Origin: Allorhodopirellula solitaria
GTDB taxonomy: Bacteria > Planctomycetota > Planctomycetia > Pirellulales > Pirellulaceae
Assembly (NCBI RefSeq): GCF_007859855.1
Contig: NZ_SJPK01000007.1
Coordinates: forward strand, 241,577 to 305,576
DNA length: 64,000 nucleotides
Direction of reading: 5' to 3'
Under the pieces are notes generated by a model that was not told the DNA's origin, did not search any database, and was given only the letters and a program-made list of their open reading frames with translations. Both the position numbers and the translations under genes were made by a program. Of the stretch, positions 8,101 through 16,796 are shown one piece after another. How positions within the stretch are numbered: position 1 is the stretch's first letter; every line of letters begins with the position of its first letter.

Positions 8101-10095
8101 ATGCATCTTCAAGAGAAGACATTCAGCAAACGGAAGAACATACTGGCATGGCTCCGTAATTTCATGCCAGTCGTAAGCGGCGTCCGGAAAGCAGAGCAAA
8201 GTTTTAGAAGTAGTCGCACAGTAATTCGCCACTGCAGCGGTGAATCACTGAACCCTCGGATGCTCATGGCAGCTGATGTTCCCGAGGTTGTGCCAGCCAT
8301 TGTGGCGACTCAACTGCCGTGGTCGGCGTATGAAATGCCGAAGTCGGGTCAGGCCCATTTCGTCGAAGGCGCCGCTGACCCCGCCGCCTTGGGCGACCCA
8401 ACTGATTATTGCCCCAGCCCCCGTTCACTCGGCGAGTACTCGATACAGGAGCCCGAGACCAACCGCATTCTCGATCCGCAGTCAGCTCGACTCGGCCCTG
8501 CTGGTCCCGACGATTTATTCGTGGGTCCGATAGCGATGTCGGGACCGTCCGGAGGAAGTGGCACAACAGGTGGCAGTGGTTCCACTGGTGGTTCGGGACC
8601 AACCAATTCGGCTCCCTCTGCTTCGGGAACATTCTATTCAAGCGCGCATCGAAATAGTTCGCGGTATTATCCCATCAGCGGAACGCTTTGGGGTTACGAC
8701 CCCGACAATGATCCGCTGACACTCGCATCGCTCACTGATGTCGCAAACGGAACATTGACCGTCAACGCCGATCGAACGTTCACCTATGAGCCGGACGTTG
8801 GATTCGTGGGCTCTGACTCATTTACGTTTGAGCTAAGCGACGGCTCCCTAACGAGCAATGAAGCTGAAGTCACGATCGAGATATTCAACGCAACTCCCAC
8901 GGCGTCTGGCACCAACTACAGCGTTCAGCATCGGGATGATCCAGAGTATTCAGCACTCGAGCATACCCTATACTCCAACGATGTTGACGGCGACGACTTA
9001 ATCTATTCGCTCGTGACGGACGTCGGCGATGGCGACCTGACCATCAATCCTGATGGCAGTTTTTTTTATGAACCCGACGTAGGATTTGTCGGAACCGACT
9101 CATTCGAGTTCGAGGTGTCGGACGGGTTCGACACCAGCGAAGTTGCAACGATCACGATTGACGTGAAGAAAACGCAACTGACTTATCAGGTTTATCGGGT
9201 TCAAGACGGCTCAGAGGAAGGCACTCAATCGGTCAAATACGTCGTCAGCTTGGACAAAACCGTTGGCGATGAAGTCACATTCACTTGGGATGTTGTATCG
9301 CCTGGGATCTTGGAGCACGAAGCGACGGCGGCTGACGTGGAGCAGTCCAGCGGCAGCGTCACGATTGACGCCGGATTCCCGGACGAATTCATTGAGATCG
9401 ATGTGACGGATGATACTGAGACCGAGCTCAATGAGATGCTGTATATCACGGTCGAAGCAGATGCTCCTGATACCTATCAGATCGATCCTGCACTGGTGCA
9501 TTCAACAGGCAGCCCGTGGGAATACCCAAGCGGCATCACCGATAATGAATGGCGTTGGGAAAAACTGGGGAACGAAACCACTACGTTGGTCGACGAGTCC
9601 GATTCCATCTTTGGACCCAGCATGGGCGCGTTGCACGAAATTTCGGCTAACTTTCTGGTCAGGGCAACGGGGAACGAAGAGGACCCTGTTCAAGGCCCCA
9701 ACACGATCCTCTCAGGTGTTACGGGTACTTTCGACGGCTTACAAGCAACCGTGTATCGGGAAAGAAGCTTCAACGTCGACTCGCAGACTGGCAACATTAC
9801 TCAGATTACTGGAGAAGTAGGGGTTGACAGTGATGATGATGACGGTATCTGGCATAGGCTTACTGTTGCAAGCAATGATGGAAATATGCAGGTACTGCCG
9901 GTAAACTCAACACGAAACGTAGTTCAGTTGGAGGTCGCCGCCGCGGTCGCGTTGGATGGAGGGATTCCGGTGTCAGTAGGTGCTGGCCCGATTTCGGTGT
10001 CATTCCCAGACCCCTCATTTGAAATTCAGTTCAGCACATTTGTTGTTGAATTGGCGACAGTTAGAGGTGCGTCTAACTCGTTTGGATATGAATGA
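8101..10095 (+). CDS. secreted cadherin-like/Calx-beta-like repeat protein
   Basis: A 664-residue acidic protein. The N-terminus is basic and carries SGESLNPRMLMAADV, the motif seen near the start of many large planctomycete surface proteins, so it is probably exported although it has no classical signal peptide. A Gly/Ser/Thr linker (GGSGTTGGSGSTGG) precedes two tandem cadherin-like (tandem-95 type) repeats at about residues 175-355, each with TFTYEPDVGFVGSDSF-like and FEVSDG signatures. A Calx-beta-like segment follows (VKYVVSLDKTVGDEVTF), and the C-terminal 200 residues are not recognised. ATG 8101 is chosen because AGGGAG lies 8 bases upstream; the frame is open back to 7912 through the 18 bp repeats. 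It is short for this adhesin-like class. Ca2+ binding is inferred from DPDNDP and DVDGDD motifs. Confidence 0.8.
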   Translation: MHLQEKTFSKRKNILAWLRNFMPVVSGVRKAEQSFRSSRTVIRHCSGESLNPRMLMAADVPEVVPAIVATQLPWSAYEMPKSGQAHFVEGAADPAALGDPTDYCPSPRSLGEYSIQEPETNRILDPQSARLGPAGPDDLFVGPIAMSGPSGGSGTTGGSGSTGGSGPTNSAPSASGTFYSSAHRNSSRYYPISGTLWGYDPDNDPLTLASLTDVANGTLTVNADRTFTYEPDVGFVGSDSFTFELSDGSLTSNEAEVTIEIFNATPTASGTNYSVQHRDDPEYSALEHTLYSNDVDGDDLIYSLVTDVGDGDLTINPDGSFFYEPDVGFVGTDSFEFEVSDGFDTSEVATITIDVKKTQLTYQVYRVQDGSEEGTQSVKYVVSLDKTVGDEVTFTWDVVSPGILEHEATAADVEQSSGSVTIDAGFPDEFIEIDVTDDTETELNEMLYITVEADAPDTYQIDPALVHSTGSPWEYPSGITDNEWRWEKLGNETTTLVDESDSIFGPSMGALHEISANFLVRATGNEEDPVQGPNTILSGVTGTFDGLQATVYRERSFNVDSQTGNITQITGEVGVDSDDDDGIWHRLTVASNDGNMQVLPVNSTRNVVQLEVAAAVALDGGIPVSVGAGPISVSFPDPSFEIQFSTFVVELATVRGASNSFGYE

Positions 10096-10292
10096 TTAAC
10101 GTCATGCGATCCCGGAAACGGTTTTCTGCAAAAAAATATGATTTGGATGACGTTTCGAGAACTCGAGATCCTCCGATTGCGCGAACACTGCAGGCAGAAT
10201 AGGATCCTCTAGAGCCTGTACGATCGAAAATTTCGATTTGCCGCAAGCTGCCTGAAAATTCTCACCTCGTAAACACGATCGTTCTATTCTTA

Positions 10293-10784
10293 ATGCAAGT
10301 TCCCCAATTTTCATTGCGCGCCTTGCTCTGCGTCGTCCTTGTGTCGGCTACCTTGCCTTGGTTCGTCAAGAGGCTCAAGAGGCCTCTGCTGTCTGGTTGG
10401 GGTAGCAGTGGTATCTTGACTTCACCCCGCGAGCTTCCCAATGGAATCATCCGTTGGGAACCGAGTGTACCGTCAATTGGGCTATACAGCCGCGGATTTG
10501 AATCGGATGAGCCGAGGGCTGCAATTGGTTTCATTCGGATCCAGTCGAACCCGGCGATTGTACCTGAACCGGGAGTCGAAGCCGTCGATCGAAACACCTT
10601 TCGATTTGGAGGCAAATCCTGGGTTTCCACCGATGGTCAGTTTAAACTCGTGGTGATAATCGATGATGTGATCGAATTTGTCGGACCTGTCGATGCACCT
10701 TGGGTAGAGAGAAAGTTTCGCTTGCATGCTAAGGTCACGCACGATGACGTGTGGAAGATTGTCGATTTTGTTGGCGCGCGATGA
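10293..10784 (+). CDS. small membrane-anchored hypothetical protein
   Basis: A 163-residue protein starting MQVPQFSLRALLCVVLVSAT, a pattern (FSLRxLL plus one hydrophobic helix) that recurs at the N-terminus of many small planctomycete membrane proteins. The rest is soluble, has mixed beta character and ends HDDVWKIVDFVGAR. No catalytic motif is visible. Its TGA overlaps the ATG of the glycosyltransferase gene (ATGA at 10781-10784), which suggests coupled translation. Function unknown. Confidence 0.65.
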   Translation: MQVPQFSLRALLCVVLVSATLPWFVKRLKRPLLSGWGSSGILTSPRELPNGIIRWEPSVPSIGLYSRGFESDEPRAAIGFIRIQSNPAIVPEPGVEAVDRNTFRFGGKSWVSTDGQFKLVVIIDDVIEFVGPVDAPWVERKFRLHAKVTHDDVWKIVDFVGAR

Positions 10785-11887
10785 GATCAGACGGAATTCG
10801 GAGACGGCCTGTGAAAATTGTTGCCACCATACTCAGCGGGAATTCGCAGTCACTGGTCTCCGATGCGATCGTATCGGTTCGCGACTATATGGATCAGTTG
10901 CTGTTGATCGATACGGGGATCACTGACGAAACGGTCGCACGCGCCGAAGCGGCGGCAGGTGAGAAACTCAAGGTGCTCACTTTTCCCTGGTGCGATGATT
11001 TTGCGGCAGCTCGCAATTTTGCATTGAACGCTGCGTCAGAGTTCAACGCAAATTGGGCGCTCACAATCGATACGGACGAACGAGTGAATTTCTCTTCATT
11101 GCGTACCCGGGACGCATTGATTGCGAGGTTGAACCAACGTGACGACACGATGGCATGGATGGTCGCTGCCGCTGACCACAGCTACGCGAAGGAGCGATTC
11201 ATTCGTGTCCCAACGTCCCTGACATGGGTGGGCCGAACACACGAGGCTCTCATCGGAGCAAGCGACCAGGCACGCGAGCTGCTCGATGACGTTCATTTCT
11301 GGGAAACGCCCAAATCGGCTGAGCAGTATCGCCACAAACTCGAACGAGACCTAAGGATTTTGGAGACCGAAACGGCGAAAGATCCCGGCGATGCTCGTTG
11401 GTGGTACTATCTTGGCCAAACGCTTGATGGAATGGGAGAGACTGAACGGGCTCTCGAGGCGTACCAGAGTTGCGCAAGGAACGAGGGCTGGAATGAGCAG
11501 TTGGCATGGTCCAGTTATTGTGCCGCGAAATGCTTGACTCGAATGCACCGTTTTCGCGACGCTGAGGAAGCAGCGGCATATGGCTTGACAATCGATGCAG
11601 GATTTGCGGAACTTCCTTGGATTGCTGGCTGGGCATGCTATCAACGTGATGCACTGGAGCAAGCAGTTGCTTGGTCCAATATGGCCGCGAACATGGGAGA
11701 ATTCGCGGCACGTTCACTACGGCGTCCCAGAGTCGGATTTCGATTTTTGCCTGCCTGGTACGAGGCTCCTTACGACACGCTCCGTCATGCTTTGCGTAAG
11801 CTAGGTGAATTTCAAGCCGCAGACCGAGCCGAGAAGTGTTTTCGACGGGCCAAGCAATTGCGTCTCGGCGGGAATATAACCGTTTGA
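10781..11887 (+). CDS. family 2 glycosyltransferase with TPR region
   Basis: The N-terminal half is a GT-A fold family 2 glycosyltransferase: KIVATILSGNSQSLVSDAI at the start, LLLIDTGITDETV, PWCDDFAAARNFAL and the metal/nucleotide-sugar motif TIDTDERV. The C-terminal half contains TPR-like helix pairs (ARWWYYLGQTLDGMGETERA, RFRDAEEAAAYGLTID). It would transfer a sugar from a nucleotide donor; acceptor unknown, cytoplasmic. ATG 10781 overlaps the preceding stop as ATGA; an alternative GTG at 10811 has GGAG 7 bases upstream and would begin directly at VKIVATIL, so either start is possible (368 or 358 residues). Confidence 0.82.
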   Translation: MRSDGIRRRPVKIVATILSGNSQSLVSDAIVSVRDYMDQLLLIDTGITDETVARAEAAAGEKLKVLTFPWCDDFAAARNFALNAASEFNANWALTIDTDERVNFSSLRTRDALIARLNQRDDTMAWMVAAADHSYAKERFIRVPTSLTWVGRTHEALIGASDQARELLDDVHFWETPKSAEQYRHKLERDLRILETETAKDPGDARWWYYLGQTLDGMGETERALEAYQSCARNEGWNEQLAWSSYCAAKCLTRMHRFRDAEEAAAYGLTIDAGFAELPWIAGWACYQRDALEQAVAWSNMAANMGEFAARSLRRPRVGFRFLPAWYEAPYDTLRHALRKLGEFQAADRAEKCFRRAKQLRLGGNITV

Positions 11888-12257
11888 GTTCTATCGAAAA
11901 TCAGAGGGACATGGGAGTGCCCGGATAAACCCGGTTTTGGAAAGCGTGGACCTAATCAACAATCCGATCGAGGTCACCGAGCAACGCTGATCGGTACCAA
12001 GAGTTGCTCGATGCGCTTTCTCAACGGCTGCGTGAAGATTAATTTCATTTCATCACTGATCCACAGATCGGTCGGACCAACCAACTTGGCCGAGCAATCG
12101 ATTCGGCTTTCCCGGCAGAAAGCAATCCACTCTGGAGCGGATGTCCCGCTCCAGAAATTACCTCGAATAGTTAAATGACGAGTACGGAAGCTAGCCGTCC
12201 CGCTGAACCGTTACAGCCCCCCCCTTTTCGGGTGAACCCGTCTTTTTCCCCGCGTTT
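11888..12257. other. intergenic region with a short perfect hairpin
   Basis: This 370-base gap between the glycosyltransferase and aspS (convergent) has no supported gene. A 10 bp perfect inverted repeat (TCTGGAGCGG, 5-base loop, CCGCTCCAGA) lies at 12131-12155. It has no T-run, so it is not a standard intrinsic terminator, but its place between two converging genes would suit transcript ends. Confidence 0.5.
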
Positions 12258-14036
12258 CTAGGTTTTCACCGAGACCGTCCGCAGCTGCAGCTCGTTGAGC
12301 TGGGCCGCATCGACCTCTCCGGGTGCCTCGGTCATCAAATCGGCAGCCTTTTGCGTTTTCGGGAATGCGATCACTTCGCGGATATTGTCCAGTCCCGCGA
12401 ACAACATGACCCAGCGATCGACACCCAGTGCGATCCCGCCGTGCGGAGGAGCGCCAAAGCGGAGTGCATCGAGCAGGAATCCGAACCGATCCTGCGCCGT
12501 CTCCTCGTCCATGCCGAGCAACTCGAACACTTGCGACTGGGTTTCACTGTCGTGGATCCGGATCGTGCCCCCACCCGCTTCGCTGCCGTTGATCACGAGA
12601 TCGTAGGCCTGCGCCCGGCACTTCTCAGGAGATTCCTTCAAATGGGGCAAGTCCTCGGCCAACGGCGCCGTAAACGGATGGTGCATCGCCACGTAGCGAC
12701 CGCTCTCCTCATCACGCTCAAACATCGGAAACTCCGTCACCCAGCTGCAATTCAACTCGTCTGGGGAGTAAAGCTTCAGTTCCCCCGCGAGCCGCTTGCG
12801 AAGTCCCGACAACCCTTTGCAGGTGACTTCCCAGGAATCGGCCAAGAACATCAACAGATCGCCAGGCTCACCACCCATCAGATCGCGAATCTCGGCCAAG
12901 TGCTCGGGTGTGAAATTCTTCGCGATCGGACTCCACAGGGTTTGGTCGTCTTCGACGCGGAACCAAGCCAAGCCCTTGGCACCAAAATCCTGCTGCACAT
13001 AACCGGTCAGCTCGTCGATCTGGCGCCGCGAGTACAACGTCGCCGCCCCGGGGACCCGAATGCCGCGAACGAAATTTCCGGCATCGGCGGTTCCGCGGAA
13101 GACCCGAAACTCGGTCTTGGCCGCTACCGACGTGACGTCCACGATCTCCAAACCGAAACGTAGGTCAGGTGCGTCACTGCCGAACCGCCGCATCGCTTCC
13201 TCGTACGTCATCCGAGGCAGAGGCAACGTGATGTCTTTGCCGAGTACCTGTTTCGCCGTTTTGGCAACCAAACCATCGATCAGCCCGATAATGTCATCGG
13301 AGTCGACGAAGGACATCTCAATGTCGAGCTGGGTAAATTCGGGCTGGCGGTCGGCCCGCAAATCTTCGTCGCGAAAACACTTGGCAACCTGCACGTAGCG
13401 GTCGAAACCCGCCACCATCAGGATCTGCTTGTACAACTGCGGCGACTGAGGCAGTGCATAAAAATCGCCTGGGTGCACCCGGCTGGGGACGAGGTAATCG
13501 CGAGCTCCCTCGGGCGTACTGCGGCCCAAAATCGGGGTTTCCACATCGATAAAGTCCTCCTCCGCAAAGTAATCTCGCATGCATTTGATAATCTCGCTGC
13601 GGCGGATCAAAGCGGCCTGCATTTCTTTGCGGCGCAGATCGAGATAGCGATACTTCAGCCGCAGGTCTTCGCCCGGCAGCACGGGCTGTCCGGGGGTGAA
13701 GGGAGGAGTCTTCGATGCCGAGAGGACCTCGAAATGCTCCGTTCGGACTTCGATATCGCCGGTGGGGAGCTTGGCGTTCGTCTTCCCCTCGAGCCGATCG
13801 GCAACCTGGCCGCGGATCAGCACCACGGACTCGTTGGGCACGTGACCCGCCGCATCGATCATCGCCTCACCCGCTTCGGGCGGCCCGATGACGACCTGGG
13901 TCAGGCCATAGCGGTCTCGCAAATCAATGAACACAGCGCCGCCGTGATCGCGTTTGCTCTCGACCCAGCCACAGAGAGTGACAGGCGAACCGACATCGGA
14001 TTTGCGGAGTTGGCCGCAGGTATGGGTACGAAGCAC
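12258..14036 (-). CDS. aspS: aspartyl-tRNA synthetase
   Basis: A 592-residue class II aminoacyl-tRNA synthetase of the bacterial AspRS type, charging tRNA-Asp in the cytoplasm. The N-terminal OB-fold anticodon domain starts MLRTHTCGQLRKSDVGS and includes VTLCGWVESKRDHGG and FIDLRDRYGLTQVV. The catalytic core has RYLDLRR, motif 1 region (ETPILGRSTPEGARDYLVPS), motif 2 (VAKCFRDEDLRADRQPEFTQ) and motif 3 (GGIALGVDRWVMLFAG). The bacterial insertion domain lies between motifs 2 and 3. Length is normal for the family. Whether it is discriminating or also charges tRNA-Asn cannot be told here. It stands alone as a single gene. Confidence 0.97.
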   Translation of the reverse strand: MLRTHTCGQLRKSDVGSPVTLCGWVESKRDHGGAVFIDLRDRYGLTQVVIGPPEAGEAMIDAAGHVPNESVVLIRGQVADRLEGKTNAKLPTGDIEVRTEHFEVLSASKTPPFTPGQPVLPGEDLRLKYRYLDLRRKEMQAALIRRSEIIKCMRDYFAEEDFIDVETPILGRSTPEGARDYLVPSRVHPGDFYALPQSPQLYKQILMVAGFDRYVQVAKCFRDEDLRADRQPEFTQLDIEMSFVDSDDIIGLIDGLVAKTAKQVLGKDITLPLPRMTYEEAMRRFGSDAPDLRFGLEIVDVTSVAAKTEFRVFRGTADAGNFVRGIRVPGAATLYSRRQIDELTGYVQQDFGAKGLAWFRVEDDQTLWSPIAKNFTPEHLAEIRDLMGGEPGDLLMFLADSWEVTCKGLSGLRKRLAGELKLYSPDELNCSWVTEFPMFERDEESGRYVAMHHPFTAPLAEDLPHLKESPEKCRAQAYDLVINGSEAGGGTIRIHDSETQSQVFELLGMDEETAQDRFGFLLDALRFGAPPHGGIALGVDRWVMLFAGLDNIREVIAFPKTQKAADLMTEAPGEVDAAQLNELQLRTVSVKT

Positions 14037-14942
14037 GACGGAGAAACCGAAAAAACAGAGGGAATTTGAACCAGAAAATCAACGCGTAAGATAAACGCTC
14101 ACCATAAATCCGCAAGCGTCGGGCTTGCCGGGAACGAAGATAGCAACCGCTGATCGGTAGTCCTGAGATTCTCGACACGCGGGCTGTCGATCTATTCGAT
14201 GTTGGCGAGGCTAATTTTGAGCCGAGTGCCGGTAAGGCACCGGGTAGCATTGAATGTCGTGGTGGACGAAGCAACGAGCAGTTGATTACCCACAAAATCA
14301 GATCCCCTGTCAGCTTGTCTGACAGGAATCCCCGTTTTGTGATTAGAAAAATGGAGCGTCCCCCCCGCTGCCATGTGGGCTTGCCCTGGGCTGTTCAATC
14401 TTTGGGGTTGACGCTCGATTGGTCTTGCACAATTTCTTGACTTCACCCTCTCCAAACGAAGTTTGGGGAGGGTCGACGGGCGAAGCCTCGTCGGGGAGGG
14501 GCCCAGCACTGGGAAAACGCCTCAATCGCTGCAAAACCCTGACCGAGCCCTCCCCGAGAAACTCGCTGAAGGCTCGTTTCTCGACCCTCCCCAGCTTCGC
14601 TCGGGAGGGTGAAATCAGGACAGAAATCACCTCCATGAAAATCAACCGAAAGGGGTCGCAACCCCAAAGATTGAACAGCCCAGGCTTGCCCCGCATGACA
14701 GCAAAGTTCGTCGGCTTGGTTTGCTGTCAGACAAGCTGTCAGGGGAACGCGTGTCGAGGCCGCGGTTTTCTAATTTCGGCACCGGGTAGCGCCGCCCGGC
14801 CGCTTACGCGTCTCACTCAATCGACAGCCCGCACGCGCCGACTTTTTCAACTCTTCTCCGAAGCGAAAACCGTCTCGAAGTAGAAAACGAGTGAACAGGT
14901 GGCTACTCTTATGGGAAAAGACCGCGTCGCTGTCGACGCGTG
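14037..14942. other. 906 bp repeat-rich intergenic region
   Basis: No gene is supported between aspS and aspD. The region is built of repeats: a partial copy of the 37.1 kb element at about 14256-14293 (GTGGACGAAGCAACGAG, then TTGATTACCCACAA), a direct repeat GGCACCGGGTAGC at 14236-14248 and 14778-14790, an outer inverted pair at 14303-14325 and 14724-14746 (23 bp, one mismatch), and the MITE-like element at 14386-14683 listed separately. The left outer arm is itself a hairpin (CCTGTCAG, 5-base loop, CTGACAGG). The nesting suggests successive insertions. Confidence 0.75.
14386..14683. mobile_element. MITE-like non-autonomous element (family A, full copy)
   Basis: A 298 bp segment bounded by perfect 25 bp inverted repeats at 14386-14410 (begins CTGGGCTGTTCAATC) and 14659-14683. 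It is flanked by the direct repeat GCTTGCC at 14379-14385 and 14684-14690, as expected of a target duplication. It has no open frame for a transposase. Inside are a second inverted pair (TTCACCCTCTCC near 14443, GGGAGGGTGAAATC near 14608) and GAGAAACTCGCTGAAGGCTC. Related sequence occurs at 55539-55629, 56441-56511 and 61637-61735. The inverted ends and flanking repeats are seen directly; mobility is inferred. Confidence 0.75.
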
Positions 14943-16796
14943 ATGCGACGCTTTGATCCCTACGAGAACGATCTGATGAATCCACGAGAGCAACAATGGC
15001 TTGAGGAACTTGCCGAGTCAGCACAGGACGGGCGTCTACGTCGCCGATCCTTCCTACGCATCGCTGGGGCAGCGGGACTGAGCTTGAGCGCCGCCTCCTC
15101 CCTGCTCGGGGTATCTCCCGAAGACGCCGCTGCCGCAGGCACTGCGACGGACCTGCATCTCGATGAACCACCTGGGTTCGAATTTCCCAAGCACAACTAT
15201 CTGCTGGATAAGGAAAGTCCCTTTGAAGTGAAGAACGTCTTGATCGAAAAGGCGAAGACGGCGGCCCAACGCAACGACACCTCGGTGATCAACGTCGGCC
15301 GCGGCAACCCTGACTTCCTCAACACGACCGTCCGCCACGCGTTCGCACAAATGGTCCACTTCGCGGCAGACCAAGCCGATCAGTTGGATCCGGCGGACGA
15401 TTTCGGTTATCGCGTCGAACAAGAAGGTCTGGCCGATCGCTTGAAAACCTGGCTCGACGACCACGCTGACCAACCGGGCACGCCACTCTTGTCCGCCGCG
15501 ATCGACCACCTGCACGAGCTGCATGGGGGTGATCGTGATGAGTTGGTCTACCAAGTGACCGACGCGGCCAACGGTGATTTCTATCCCGACCCCGGCCGGA
15601 TCTTGCCATTCGCCGAAACCGCCGTCCGGGCGTATCTCGAGAAAGTCCTGTTCCGAGGCAAGCCGCCCGAAGGACAGTTCCATCTGTTCGCGACCGAAGG
15701 TGCGACGGCCTCGATGATCTATGTCTTCGGGGCACTCAAGACGCTGCATATCCTCCAACCGGGTGACAAGGTCGCGATCTTCACACCGATCTTCTCGCCT
15801 TATCTGGAATTGCCGCGACTTGCCGAGTTTGGATTGGAGGAAGTGCATATCCCAGCGGATCCAGACAATAACTGGCACGTCGATCCCGACCTGGTTCGCA
15901 AAACCCTTCAAGACCCCAAGATCAAGGCGTTGTACTTGATCAATCCGGCCAACCCGGGAGCCGTCGCGCTGACGCCCGATACCATTTCGGCCGTCGCCGA
16001 TACGGTTCGTCAACACAATCCGGACCTGATGGTGATCAACGACACCGTCTATGCCAATTTCGCCGAAGAGTTCCACACGCTGTCGGAATTGATTCCTGAA
16101 AACACCATCGGCTGCTACTCGTTTTCGAAGTACTTCGGTGTCACGGGTTGGCGGCTCGGGGTGATTTCCACCTACGAGACCTGTGTCGTCGATCGGCTGC
16201 TGGCGGAGTTGCCCGAGGACAAGAAGAAGCAATTGCGGGAACGCTATTCCATCGTCAGCCCCACGCCCGACGATGTCCCCTTCCGCGAGCGTTTAGAGAT
16301 TGAATCACGGGACGTCGCCCTGGCACACACAGGCGGACTGAGCTGCCCCCAACAAGTGATCATGTCTCTGTTCAGCCTGTTTGAGGTGTTGGACACCGAG
16401 AATACATATAACCAGACGGTCACCGGCACGATCGCTGAGCGTTGGAACGCCTTCTATGACGGACTCGGGACCCCGGCTCGAGTCGGCAACGACCTCACGC
16501 GGTACTACGCCATCGTCGAACTCGACAAACTCGCCGCATCCATGCACGGCGACGACTTCGCTCAGTGGCTGACCCAACAGTGGGACTTGGGATTCCTATT
16601 CCATCTCGCTGAAGACCACAGCACCGTTTGTCTCCCCGGCGACGGGTTCGCTGGCCCCGATTGGTCCATTCGCATCGCGGTGGCCAATCAAACCAAGCAG
16701 GATTGTCAGGCGGTGGGCAACCACATCGTCAGCGTCCTCGGTGCTTACCATTCCTATTGGCAACAAAACCAAGAAACCCCCAAGGTGAATTCATGA
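14943..16796 (+). CDS. aspD: exported aspartate 4-decarboxylase / aspartate aminotransferase
   Basis: A 617-residue fold-type I PLP enzyme of the bifunctional aspartate transaminase/aspartate 4-decarboxylase family, making L-alanine and CO2 from L-aspartate. The N-terminus has a twin-arginine signal, RRRSFLRIAGAAGLSLSAA, and the family domain begins after about residue 60. Features: INVGRGNPDFLNT, FATEGATASMIYVFGAL, IFTPIFSPYLELP, LINPANPGAVAL, VINDTVYANFAEEF, and SFSKYFGVTGWRLG with the PLP-binding Lys396. The long insert between the substrate Gly loop and the PLP region matches this family, not ordinary AspAT. Export of a folded PLP enzyme fits the Tat route. Its stop overlaps the asparaginase ATG (ATGA at 16793-16796), so the two act together. 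A later ATG at 14976 also retains the Tat signal. Confidence 0.88.
   Translation: MRRFDPYENDLMNPREQQWLEELAESAQDGRLRRRSFLRIAGAAGLSLSAASSLLGVSPEDAAAAGTATDLHLDEPPGFEFPKHNYLLDKESPFEVKNVLIEKAKTAAQRNDTSVINVGRGNPDFLNTTVRHAFAQMVHFAADQADQLDPADDFGYRVEQEGLADRLKTWLDDHADQPGTPLLSAAIDHLHELHGGDRDELVYQVTDAANGDFYPDPGRILPFAETAVRAYLEKVLFRGKPPEGQFHLFATEGATASMIYVFGALKTLHILQPGDKVAIFTPIFSPYLELPRLAEFGLEEVHIPADPDNNWHVDPDLVRKTLQDPKIKALYLINPANPGAVALTPDTISAVADTVRQHNPDLMVINDTVYANFAEEFHTLSELIPENTIGCYSFSKYFGVTGWRLGVISTYETCVVDRLLAELPEDKKKQLRERYSIVSPTPDDVPFRERLEIESRDVALAHTGGLSCPQQVIMSLFSLFEVLDTENTYNQTVTGTIAERWNAFYDGLGTPARVGNDLTRYYAIVELDKLAASMHGDDFAQWLTQQWDLGFLFHLAEDHSTVCLPGDGFAGPDWSIRIAVANQTKQDCQAVGNHIVSVLGAYHSYWQQNQETPKVNS

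Noticed and set aside
14419..14883. 154-codon frame across the MITE-like element
   Set aside because: It follows the inverted repeats and has no transposase or other motif, so it is not evidence for an autonomous element.
15054..16232. 392-codon frame antisense to aspD
   Set aside because: Shadow of a strongly coding gene on the other strand; its product has no domain and a biased Val/Gly/Arg composition.
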